Positions 1-6,899 of a stretch of DNA of 40,783 bases are shown piece after piece (positions within the stretch are counted from its first letter, which is position 1; each line of letters begins with the position of its first letter). Below the pieces are notes generated by a model. It worked only from the letters and a program-made list of their open reading frames with translations, had not been told where the DNA came from and searched no databases. The translations under genes and the position numbers were made by a program. Source of the stretch: an uncultured Eubacteriales bacterium (GTDB taxonomy: Bacteria; Bacillota; Clostridia; Christensenellales; Aristaeellaceae); assembly GCA_900315675.1 (NCBI GenBank), contig OMZY01000024.1, positions 1 through 40,783 of the forward strand, in the 5' to 3' direction.

Positions 1-407
1 TATGGAAATCCGGTGAGACATTTTTCCCGGATCACATCGTACAGGCGGTGCAGGAATTTCATGTCGCCGTAGGGGCTGAGCAATACCCGGACAATCTCCT
101 GGTTTTCTTCGATAAAACGGAATACATCCAGCAGGATCGGTTTGGTTTCCTGTCGGGCCGCGTCAGTTTCATGCAGGGCGGCAATGCTGTCCAGGGCCTC
201 AAACATGCTGTCCTCCAGCTTTTCCAGCATGTCGTACACATCCCTGTAATACAGGTAGAAAGTACCCCGGTTCATATCCGCAAGGTCTGTCAGCTCCTTG
301 ACTGTGATCTCCTTGATCTGTTTTTCCTGCATGAGCTGAGTCAAGGCCTGGGTCAGCATCTTTTTGGTGCGCCTCACACGCCGGTCTTCTTTTTTTTGCT
401 CTTCCAT
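1..407 (-). CDS. TetR/AcrR-family transcriptional repressor (partial, C-terminus outside window)
   Basis: Reading leftward from an ATG at 407, 135 codons are open to the window edge, so the C-terminal ligand-binding part is truncated by the window. An AAGGAG ribosome-binding site lies directly upstream (413-418). Residues about 10-60 form a TetR_N domain: a first helix rich in Arg/Lys, then the helix-turn-helix TVKELTDLADMNRGTFYLYY (about 35-54), which is the classical TetR signature. The following helix (DVYDMLEKLEDSMF) starts the effector domain. The gene is divergent from the MMPL gene at 600, and the intergenic stretch contains repeated TTGATTA half-sites over the MMPL promoter. The inferred role is a local repressor of the membrane-protein operon and probably of itself. 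The inducer cannot be predicted. Confidence 0.93.
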   Translation of the reverse strand, partial: MEEQKKEDRRVRRTKKMLTQALTQLMQEKQIKEITVKELTDLADMNRGTFYLYYRDVYDMLEKLEDSMFEALDSIAALHETDAARQETKPILLDVFRFIEENQEIVRVLLSPYGDMKFLHRLYDVIREKCLTGFP

Positions 408-474
408 GGGTCTCCTTCTTTCCTGAACAATATTGGCTTTTTTGTTGATTATCCGGATGGCGGTTGAACCGGTG

Positions 475-514
475 TTGATTAACAAACGATCGATAATCAA
501 TCTGATTATTGATT
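475..514. promoter_or_regulatory. Putative TetR operator: overlapping inverted repeats
   Basis: Three interleaved palindromes are visible: TTGATTA (475-481) with TAATCAA (494-500); ATAATCA (493-499) with TGATTAT (503-509), spacer ATC; and AATCAAT (495-501) with ATTGATT (508-514). A further GTTGATTAT half-site lies near 444-452. The last palindrome overlaps the -35 box of the promoter reading to the right, so binding would block transcription. Assignment to the adjacent TetR protein is inference from position. Confidence 0.6.
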
Positions 515-537
515 TCGATCACGGGGGTCATTATAAT
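509..537 (+). promoter_or_regulatory. Sigma-A promoter of the MMPL operon
   Basis: TTGATT (509-514), 17-base spacer, TATAAT (532-537). The -35 hexamer is inside the putative TetR palindrome. The predicted start near 544 gives a leader of about 55 bases before the ATG at 600. Confidence 0.65.
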
Positions 538-599
538 TCACGGCGTTGAGAAAGTCAACACGGTGTTCAAAACAAGCACCGAACAGGAGGAAGACAAAC

Positions 600-2567
600 A
601 TGAAAGGATTTACCAAGGGACTGGTTCAGCACCGGATACTGACCGTCCAGGGCCAGGAGATTCTGCTGAAGGATTTCGGCAAGGGCGCTTTTTCCCTGCT
701 GGTTACGGAGGGTATGAACCTGAAGGACCAGGCGGATATGGAAAACGCCCTGAAGGAAATACCGCATGTGGACTCCGTCATCGGGTACGCTTCACTGACG
801 AAGGGAACGCTGCCCGTGGAAATCATCCCGGATGATATTCGGGAGAAGTTCCAGCGGGGCGACTGTATGCTTTCCGCCGTCTTCTTTGATGAAGGTTCCT
901 CCTCTGAGGAAACCATGGAAGCTATCAGTCAGGTACGGAAGGTTGCCGGTGAAAAAACTTTTGTGAGCGGCCTTTCTGCGGTCGTGACCGATACCAGGCA
1001 GCTGGTGGAGGACCAGGAAGCGATCTATGTCGCCATTGCCGTGGCACTGTGCGCCGTTGTGCTGATGCTGACAATGGACTCGTTCCTGCTGCCGATGATC
1101 TTCCTGCTCTGCATTGCCGTTTCCGTTCTGTGGAACATGGGCAGCAATTATTTCCTGGGCGAGATCAGCTATATCACCAAGGCGGTGGCTGCCGTGCTGC
1201 AGCTGGCTGTGACGCTGGACTATTCCATTTTCCTGTGGCACAGCTACAAGGAGCAGAAAGCCCTGACGGACGACAAGGATGAAGCCATGGCGAATGCCAT
1301 CCGGCTGACCTTCACTTCCATCCTGGGCTCCTCCCTGACCACGATCGCCGGCTTTGTGAGCATCTGCTTCATGAGTTTCACCCTGGGCAAAGACCTGGGC
1401 ATTGTGATGAGCAAGGGCGTAATCCTGGGCGTGCTTGGCACGGTGACGCTGCTGCCCTGTGTGATCCGGGCGCTGGACGGCGCGATCGAAAAAACGAGCC
1501 ACAAACCGCTGCTGCCTGATGTGAGCGGCATCGGCCGGTTCGTTACGAAACACTATAAAGTGCTGGCTGTGATCCTGCTGGTTATGATCATCCCGGCGTT
1601 CTACGGATACCGGAATGTGAATGTCTACTACGATATGAGCAAGGTCATGCCGCCGGAACTGGAGTCTGTCCAGGCCAATAAAAAGCTGGAAGAAACCTTT
1701 GATATGTCCACCACGCATCTGCTGCTTGTCGACGCGGATGTATCCCAGAAGGATGTCCGGGACATGACGAAAGAAATGCAGCAGGTGGACGGCGTGAAAA
1801 GCGTCATCGGGATTGACAGCCTGCTGGGCGCCGGGATTCCGGAATCGATCCTGCCGGAGGACGTGCTGTCCCTGGTAAAAGGAGACCGGTACCAGCTGAT
1901 GCTGGTGAACAGCGCTTATGTCATCTCCTCGGACGAAGTGAACGCGCAGATCGACAGCCTGAACGCAATCCTGAAGAAATATGACAAGGGCGGCATGCTG
2001 ATCGGCGAAGCACCCTGCACGAAGGACCTGATTGCCTGTACGGACCGGGACTTCACGGTTGTCAGCCTGATCTCGATTATCGCGATCTTTGTGATCATCA
2101 TGCTGGTGCAGCGGTCCTTCTCGCTGCCTGTCCTGCTGGTGGCTGTGATCGAACTGGCTATCGCGGCCAACCTGTGCATCCCATATTACCTGAAACAGGA
2201 GCTGCCTTTTGTGGGGCCGATTCTGATCTCCACCATCCAGCTGGGCGCCACCGTGGACTACGCTATCCTGATGACGACCCGGTACAAGCAGAACCGGCTT
2301 GCAGGCAAGGATAAGAAAGAAGCGGTTCAGGACGCTGTCGCTTCCGCCGCGCAGAGCGTGCTGGTCAGCGGCCTGGGCTTCTTTGCGGCGACCTACGGCG
2401 TGGGCCTGTATTCCAATGTGGCCATCATCTCCTCCATGTGCAGGCTGATTGCCCGCGGCGCGCTGCTGAGCGTGGCAGTGGTATTGCTGCTCCTGCCCGC
2501 GGTGCTGCTGATCATGGATAAAGTCATTGTTCATACGACAGCCGGAATGGAAAAAGCTGCCTGCTGA
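600..2567 (+). CDS. MMPL/RND-superfamily membrane transporter lacking its usual first membrane helix
   Basis: 655 residues from the ATG at 600, chosen because ACAGGAGGAAG lies 7-14 bases upstream; an in-frame TTG at 546 has no such site. Two RND-like halves are visible. Each has membrane helices and the conserved Asp-Tyr of the MMPL proton-relay helix: LAVTLDYSIFL at about 203 and QLGATVDYAIL in the second half. Soluble regions contain the family phrases GKGAFSLLVTEGMN and FVSGLSAVVTDT. Family members normally begin with a basic stretch ending HRIL, followed at once by a membrane helix and a short extracellular segment, before GQEILLKDFG. Here HRIL runs straight into TVQGQEILLKDFG, so about 45-50 residues including TM1 seem to be missing in frame. 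It may be a lipid or small-molecule exporter linked to the cell envelope; the substrate is unknown. It is co-transcribed with the secreted protein downstream and probably controlled by the divergent TetR. Confidence 0.9.
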   Translation: MKGFTKGLVQHRILTVQGQEILLKDFGKGAFSLLVTEGMNLKDQADMENALKEIPHVDSVIGYASLTKGTLPVEIIPDDIREKFQRGDCMLSAVFFDEGSSSEETMEAISQVRKVAGEKTFVSGLSAVVTDTRQLVEDQEAIYVAIAVALCAVVLMLTMDSFLLPMIFLLCIAVSVLWNMGSNYFLGEISYITKAVAAVLQLAVTLDYSIFLWHSYKEQKALTDDKDEAMANAIRLTFTSILGSSLTTIAGFVSICFMSFTLGKDLGIVMSKGVILGVLGTVTLLPCVIRALDGAIEKTSHKPLLPDVSGIGRFVTKHYKVLAVILLVMIIPAFYGYRNVNVYYDMSKVMPPELESVQANKKLEETFDMSTTHLLLVDADVSQKDVRDMTKEMQQVDGVKSVIGIDSLLGAGIPESILPEDVLSLVKGDRYQLMLVNSAYVISSDEVNAQIDSLNAILKKYDKGGMLIGEAPCTKDLIACTDRDFTVVSLISIIAIFVIIMLVQRSFSLPVLLVAVIELAIAANLCIPYYLKQELPFVGPILISTIQLGATVDYAILMTTRYKQNRLAGKDKKEAVQDAVASAAQSVLVSGLGFFAATYGVGLYSNVAIISSMCRLIARGALLSVAVVLLLLPAVLLIMDKVIVHTTAGMEKAAC

Positions 2568-2586
2568 TCAGAAAGGAAGGATTATG

Positions 2587-4422
2587 ATGAGTAAGAAAAT
2601 TATTGCGATGCTGACGGCGCTGGTTATGGTGCTTGGATGCACCGGAGCGCTGGCTGAGAATACGAAACATGAACGGGTCTATGTGGTCGCCGGTGCTGAC
2701 GGTACTGTGACAAGCATTACGGACAGCATCCGCCTGGAAAACACGGATGGGCTGGATGAACTGGCTGACCGCACCATGCTGAACGGCATTCAGAACGTGG
2801 GCGGAAATGAGGCCTTTACCCTGGAAGGCGAAACGCTGACCTGGAAGGCGGACGGAAAGAACGTGATCTATCAGGGTACTTCTGATAAAGCACCGGCTGT
2901 GCTGCCGGTTGTGACCCTGACCCTGGACGGGGAAGAGATCTCCGCGTCAGACCTGAAAGAAAAGACCGGAGAAGCGGTCCTGACCGTAACCTACCGGACG
3001 GAGGGACAGGCACCTGCACTGGCGCTTTCCGTACTGCCGCTTCCGGAAGAGGGCATTTCGGACCTGAAAGCGGAAAACGCGGCTGTGCTTACGGAAGCAG
3101 AGCGGTCCGTACTGGTGGGCTGGGCTGTGCCGAACATGGACGCTACCCTGCAGCTGCCGGCATCCTTCTCCGCAACGTTCCACGCGGATCACGTGGATCT
3201 TGGCTGGATGATGACTTTCTGCTCCTCCGATCCGCTGGAAGCTGCCTGCAGGGAATTGGACGCGCGGATCGACGGTATGGATCCTGAAGCGCTGCTGAAG
3301 GATGTCACAGCGCTACTGACAGCGCTGAAGGACGGTGCTGATTTGCCCGAGACCGAAGGAATGACGAAAGAAATCGTCGGTAAGATTAATGAACTGAATA
3401 AAGGATTGAAGGATCTGGATGCCAGCGCTTTACAACTGGCAGAAGGCGCGCAGCAGGTGGCGGAAGGCTCAGCTGCTCTGGACACAGGCCTTGCTGCGCT
3501 GAAAGGGAATAATGATACACTGAACAACGGAGCGGAACAACTCTTTGCAGCAATCCTGAACACGGCCAATGACCAGATCGCTGCTTCCGGCCTGGCTGAC
3601 GCCGGCATCACGATACCGGTGCTGACCGCAGAGAATTATGCCGAAATCCTGGATGGTGTGATAGCGCAGCTTGATCCCGATACGCTGAAAGCCGCTGCCT
3701 CCGCTAAAATCGCGGAGGAAGTCCGGAAACAGGTCGCAGCCAAAGAAGACCAGATCAGGGCAGGCGTTCTGGAGGCCGTAAAAGGCAAGGTGCTGGAAGC
3801 CGTTCTGAAGGCTGCCGGGTTTGAGATGACTGCCGAACAGTATGCCGCCGCCCTGAAAGGCGGATTGGTGTCAAAGGAACAGGCCGCACAGGTAGACACC
3901 GCTGTGGAAGCTCAGATGAAAAGCGAAGCAATTCTGGCTCAGACCGAAGCGGCCGTACAGGAACAGATTGAAAAACTGGTGACTGAGAACACAGAGGCTT
4001 ATCTGGCGAAGGACGAAACGATTACTGCGAAACTGGCACAGGCGGCAGCGGCCCGGGAGCAGCTCCTGGCTCTGAAAGAGAAGCTTGATCAGGTGAACAC
4101 TTTTGTAACCGGTCTGAAAGATTATACGGACGGTGTGGCCCAGGCTTCTGATGGTGCAGCAACGCTTTCAGCAGGCGCAATGCTGGTATCCGCCGGCGCG
4201 TCAACGCTGCAGGAAACCGGAACAAAAGTGTTGAAAGACAGTATCCTTACCGCTGAAAAAAGTGCGGCAGAGAAGCTGCTTCCGCTCATGGAAAAGGATC
4301 TGACCGGTGCTTTGAATGCCTGGAAGATCACAAAGGATCAACTGACCGATACCGGATATGACCTCAAACCGGAGGGTATGGATGAAGAGACGGTATATAT
4401 TATTCGGACAGATTTGAAATAA
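2587..4422 (+). CDS. Secreted coiled-coil protein with xxLxxG-type repeats (partner of MMPL transporter)
   Basis: About 611 residues. Two consecutive ATGs (2584 and 2587) follow GGAAGG at 2575-2580; the second has the better spacing. The N-terminus MSKKIIAMLTALVMVLGCTGALA is a signal peptide. Cleavage after ALA is likely, though VLGC could act as a weak lipobox. Residues about 25-220 are beta-rich and without cysteine pairs. The rest is Ala/Gln/Glu-rich helical sequence containing heptads such as LAEGAQQVAEGSAALDTGL, the xxLxxG pattern found in YhgE/Pip-type proteins. Unlike YhgE there is no C-terminal membrane domain. The gene follows the MMPL gene at 19 bases, which suggests an extracytoplasmic adaptor or scaffold for that transporter. 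The precise function is unknown. Confidence 0.75.
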   Translation: MSKKIIAMLTALVMVLGCTGALAENTKHERVYVVAGADGTVTSITDSIRLENTDGLDELADRTMLNGIQNVGGNEAFTLEGETLTWKADGKNVIYQGTSDKAPAVLPVVTLTLDGEEISASDLKEKTGEAVLTVTYRTEGQAPALALSVLPLPEEGISDLKAENAAVLTEAERSVLVGWAVPNMDATLQLPASFSATFHADHVDLGWMMTFCSSDPLEAACRELDARIDGMDPEALLKDVTALLTALKDGADLPETEGMTKEIVGKINELNKGLKDLDASALQLAEGAQQVAEGSAALDTGLAALKGNNDTLNNGAEQLFAAILNTANDQIAASGLADAGITIPVLTAENYAEILDGVIAQLDPDTLKAAASAKIAEEVRKQVAAKEDQIRAGVLEAVKGKVLEAVLKAAGFEMTAEQYAAALKGGLVSKEQAAQVDTAVEAQMKSEAILAQTEAAVQEQIEKLVTENTEAYLAKDETITAKLAQAAAAREQLLALKEKLDQVNTFVTGLKDYTDGVAQASDGAATLSAGAMLVSAGASTLQETGTKVLKDSILTAEKSAAEKLLPLMEKDLTGALNAWKITKDQLTDTGYDLKPEGMDEETVYIIRTDLK

Positions 4423-4544
4423 TAGATTGAAATTGGATCTGCGAGTCAACAAATCTATTCCCGGTTAAATCCCGTGTAACAATTTGTATAATTCGGTCAT
4501 ATTCTGTAAAGGGTACAGTAAAGGGTACAAAGCCGTTTTTTGGC

Positions 4545-4579
4545 AGAAAAAACCCCTAGGAATGTTGACTTTCCTAGGG
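4545..4579 (-). terminator. Rho-independent terminator of the tRNA-Ser unit
   Basis: On the minus strand CCCTAGGAA, an 8-base loop and TTCCTAGGG are followed by GTTTTTTC. The position just after the 3' end of tRNA-Ser(GCT) fits termination of the leftward tRNA transcript. The T-run exists only for this strand. Confidence 0.85.
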
Positions 4580-4585
4580 TCTTAT

Positions 4586-4677
4586 TGGCGGAGAAGCCGG
4601 GATTTGAACCCGGGCGACCCTCAACGGATCCTACTCCCTTAGCAGGGGAGCCCCTTCGGCCACTTGGGTACTTCTCC
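4586..4677 (-). tRNA. tRNA-Ser (anticodon GCT)
   Basis: 92 bases including encoded CCA. The acceptor stem GGAGAAG/CTTCTCC, long serine-type variable arm, anticodon loop CTGCTAA and T-arm GGGTTCAAATCCC are all present. It decodes AGC/AGU. It is transcribed leftward after a second, defective serine tRNA-like gene. Confidence 0.95.
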
Positions 4678-4687
4678 ATGTCAAGGC

Positions 4688-4760
4688 TGGCGGAGCGAGA
4701 GGGATTCGAACCCCCGGTACCTTTCGGTACCAGCGCCTTCAACCGCTCGGCCATCGCTCC
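4688..4760 (-). pseudogene. tRNA-Ser-like gene lacking the anticodon stem-loop
   Basis: Acceptor stem GGAGCGA/TCGCTCC, D-arm (GCCGAGCGGTTGAAGGC), T-arm (GGGTTCGAATCCC) and encoded CCA are intact. A 6-bp GGTACC-GAAA-GGTACC hairpin has the look of a serine variable arm. Between the D-arm and this hairpin only GCT remains where a full anticodon arm should be. The total is 73 bases against about 88 for a normal tRNA-Ser, so about 15 bases seem deleted. No 7-base anticodon loop with U33 can be drawn. It shares the promoter and terminator of tRNA-Ser(GCT). It is most likely a tRNA pseudogene; an assembly collapse between short GGT repeats is an alternative. Confidence 0.75.
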
Positions 4761-4779
4761 AGAGCTAACCAGCCCGATT

Positions 4780-4808
4780 ATATTACCATGAGAGACTGAC
4801 CTCGTCAA
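4780..4808 (-). promoter_or_regulatory. Sigma-A promoter for the leftward tRNA-Ser unit
   Basis: On the minus strand TTGACG (4808-4803), 17-base spacer, TAATAT (4785-4780). The start would be about 12-15 bases before the first tRNA-like gene. Confidence 0.75.
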
Positions 4809-4818
4809 GGGCTTTTTG

Positions 4819-4847
4819 TTGCGGGATAATGCTATATCAGATATAAT
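4819..4847 (+). promoter_or_regulatory. Promoter for the PAP2 gene
   Basis: TTGCGG (4819-4824), 17-base spacer, TATAAT (4842-4847), divergent from the tRNA promoter, with the ribosome-binding site AGGAG directly downstream at about 4857. Confidence 0.6.
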
Positions 4848-4872
4848 ATCCGGGACAGGAGATGAGACGATC

Positions 4873-5814
4873 ATGGGTAATGTATTCTATTTCGATTGGG
4901 AAGTTGACCTGATTGAATGGCTGCAGAATGCCGCCGGAAACTTTGGACAGGCTGTGTCCAAGGTCGTGACTTTCATCGGCGGGGAGACTGTGACCCTGCT
5001 GATCCTGCTTGTCATGCTTTTCTGCTACAACAAAGAAGCAGGGAAACGCTGCGGCTTCACGATTGTGGCAGCCAATATGTGGTACCCGATGATCAAAAAT
5101 ATTGCGCTGCGGATGAGACCGTACATGGCGCATCCGGATCGCGTGGAAGCGCTGACGGTTGTGGAGGCTGACGCTGATCCGATGGATATCCTGCAGCAGG
5201 GTTATTCATTTCCCAGCGGCCACAGCGCCACGGCAGTGTCTGTGTACGGCAGCGTTGCGCGGGAAATCCGCAAAAAATGGATGTGGTGGCTTGCGGTGAT
5301 TCTTCCGCTGCTGATCGGCCTGAGCCGGTTTGCGGTCGGTGTGCATTATCCGACGGATGTGCTGGCCGGATGGGCCGTAGGCCTGGCGGCGATCGCCTTC
5401 AGCGCTGTTCTGCATAAGAAAGTGAAACAGGAATGGGTACGGAGCGTCATTCTGCTGGCGGTAACCCTGCCGGGCATCTTCTGGTGCACCAGCCGGGATT
5501 ATTTTACGTCCCTTGGCCTGCTGATCGGTATGGTGACGGTCTATCCGTACGAAAACAAATATGTAAGGTTTAAAGATACCAGGAACGTGTGGGCAATGAT
5601 CCTGCGACTCGCGGGTGCTTTCGCGATCTACGCGGTTCTGAATAACGTGCTGAAGATGCCGTTCAACAAGGAATGGCTGAACAACGGCACGCTGGGGGCG
5701 AACCTGGTCCGTACCGCCCGGTACGCGATTATCCTGTTTACGATTGTGGGTGTGTATCCCCGGGTGTTTCCGCTTTTTGAGAAAATCGGTAAAAAGGGAA
5801 TTCATAATTCATAA
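4873..5814 (+). CDS. PAP2-family membrane phosphatase
   Basis: 313 residues from the ATG at 4873, with CAGGAG about 11 bases upstream. All three acid-phosphatase motifs of the PAP2 superfamily are present: KX6RP (K75 to P83), PSGH (114-117) and SRX5HX3D (S151, R152, H158, D162). This fits hydrolysis of lipid phosphates such as undecaprenyl pyrophosphate or phosphatidate at the outer membrane face. Several hydrophobic helices flank and follow the motifs; the C-terminal third is an extra membrane region. The last residues (GIHNS) are encoded by the start of an AT-rich 7-base repeat, which also supplies the stop codon, so the original C-terminus may have been altered there. The substrate is not predictable. 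Confidence 0.92.
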   Translation: MGNVFYFDWEVDLIEWLQNAAGNFGQAVSKVVTFIGGETVTLLILLVMLFCYNKEAGKRCGFTIVAANMWYPMIKNIALRMRPYMAHPDRVEALTVVEADADPMDILQQGYSFPSGHSATAVSVYGSVAREIRKKWMWWLAVILPLLIGLSRFAVGVHYPTDVLAGWAVGLAAIAFSAVLHKKVKQEWVRSVILLAVTLPGIFWCTSRDYFTSLGLLIGMVTVYPYENKYVRFKDTRNVWAMILRLAGAFAIYAVLNNVLKMPFNKEWLNNGTLGANLVRTARYAIILFTIVGVYPRVFPLFEKIGKKGIHNS

Positions 5815-5826
5815 TTCAGAATTCAC
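5798..5826. repeat. Heptanucleotide array (AATTCAT type)
   Basis: About four 7-base units (ATTCATA, ATTCATA, ATTCAGA, ATTCACA). The first units are translated as the C-terminus of the PAP2 protein and contain its TAA. It is one of more than ten such arrays in intergenic positions of this window. Confidence 0.8.
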
Positions 5827-5878
5827 AGTTATAACTGCCTGAGGGCGAATACTATTGAGTGCAAAGTGAGGGGCAGGG

Positions 5879-6775
5879 ATGGAGTACCGGGTCGGGCCGG
5901 AGGAAGCCGGATGGAGAATCAGGGAAGTTCTGCGGCGGTCCATGGGCGTAAGCTATACGGCGCTGAAGAGCGCCAAATGGAACGGACGGATCCGGCTGAA
6001 CGGTGAGCCGGCCCGGGCAGACGCCCGGGTTGAGGACGGCGACCTGGTGAAGATTGACTGGGAGGAAGACGTTCCGGTCTACCAGCTGAAACCTTATGAG
6101 TTTCCACTGGAAATCCCTTACGAAGATGAACACCTGCTGGTGGTGGCGAAACCCGGCGGGATTGCCAGCCAGAGCAGCCGGAATCATCCGGATGATTCCC
6201 TGGAGAATGCGGTATATTCCTATTACGGATGTCCTGAAAACTTCATATACCGGCCGGTGAACCGGCTGGACAAGGGAACGGGCGGACTGATGGTTATTGC
6301 CCGGACACCCCATGCCCAGCATCGTCTTCAGCAGGAGCTGCATACCCCGGCCTTCCGGCGGCGTTATCTGGCGCTGACAGACGGCATTCCCGCAGAAGAA
6401 GAGGGAATGCTGGATTTTCCTATTGCCAAGGTGCCGGGCGCGACCATCAAGCGAATGATTGCGCCTGACGGCAAACCGTCCAGAACCCGCTACAAGGTGC
6501 TGGAAAAACGGAATGGAGGCACTTTGATCCTGCTGGAGCTGGAGACGGGAAGGACCCACCAGATCCGGGTCCACCTGAGTCATATTGGCTGCCCGGTGCG
6601 GGGAGATTTTTTATACGGAGAGGAACGACCGGAGGAGTTCCCGGGCTGCTTTGCGCTGCACAGCGCCATGGTCGAACTGCGGCATCCGCTGACAGGGGAA
6701 ACGCTCCGGCTGACCAGCCTGCCGCAGTGGGCGGGGGAGCTGGACGATTCTGTTCTTTTCATGGACTTTAATTGA
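5879..6775 (+). CDS. RluA-family RNA pseudouridine synthase
   Basis: 298 residues from the ATG at 5879, after a purine-rich GAGGGGCAGG. An S4-like RNA-binding domain covers about residues 10-60, followed by the RluA catalytic domain. The active-site motif is RPVNRLDKGTGG with the catalytic Asp at about 131; most RluA/RluD proteins have H or R where this one has N before RLD. Downstream, RTHQIRVHLSHIGCPVRGDFLYG is the conserved family block. It isomerises specific uridines of rRNA or tRNA; the target (RluC, RluD or another type) cannot be fixed from sequence alone. It follows the PAP2 gene after 64 bases containing a heptanucleotide array. Confidence 0.93.
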   Translation: MEYRVGPEEAGWRIREVLRRSMGVSYTALKSAKWNGRIRLNGEPARADARVEDGDLVKIDWEEDVPVYQLKPYEFPLEIPYEDEHLLVVAKPGGIASQSSRNHPDDSLENAVYSYYGCPENFIYRPVNRLDKGTGGLMVIARTPHAQHRLQQELHTPAFRRRYLALTDGIPAEEEGMLDFPIAKVPGATIKRMIAPDGKPSRTRYKVLEKRNGGTLILLELETGRTHQIRVHLSHIGCPVRGDFLYGEERPEEFPGCFALHSAMVELRHPLTGETLRLTSLPQWAGELDDSVLFMDFN

Positions 6776-6809
6776 CAATTCATAATTCATAATTCATAAT
6801 TCACAATTA
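6776..6809. repeat. Heptanucleotide array (AATTCAT type)
   Basis: Starts right at the stop codon of the pseudouridine synthase (TTGACAATTCATAATTCAT...). About four units with a 7-base period. A terminator follows at 6833. Confidence 0.8.
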
Positions 6810-6832
6810 CAGGATTCTTACTCTCTTGAATA

Positions 6833-6852
6833 GGGCGGCTGCCCGTTTTTTT
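6833..6852 (+). terminator. Short Rho-independent terminator
   Basis: GGGC-GGCT-GCCC hairpin followed by G and seven T. It would end the PAP2/pseudouridine synthase transcript. Confidence 0.6.
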
Positions 6853-6899
6853 GAGAATGAGACTTCAACATGTGCAAAAGAACAAGGGGATTAACATTT

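Noticed and set aside
546-599. Extending the MMPL protein to a TTG at 546 to recover the missing helix
   Set aside because: The added 18 residues are polar (RKSTRCSKQAPNRRKTN), contain no membrane helix and have no ribosome-binding site, and the AGGAGG before 600 marks the true start.
4423-4544. Possible gene or regulatory RNA after the coiled-coil protein
   Set aside because: Only AT-rich sequence with two TAAAGGGTACA-like repeats is seen; no ribosome-binding site, long frame or stable hairpin.
4688-4760. Reading the second tRNA-Ser-like gene as tRNA-Ser(CGA) using the CGA in GGTACCGAAAGGTACC
   Set aside because: The hairpin is symmetric with a GAAA tetraloop, has no 7-base loop or U33, and would leave no variable arm. 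It is the variable arm itself.
4497-4874. Minus-strand open frame covering both tRNA-Ser genes
   Set aside because: It is the typical spurious translation of tRNA sequence.
6870-6899. Start of the acyl-CoA synthetase at 6870
   Set aside because: No Shine-Dalgarno sequence; AGGGGA lies at the right distance from the ATG at 6900.
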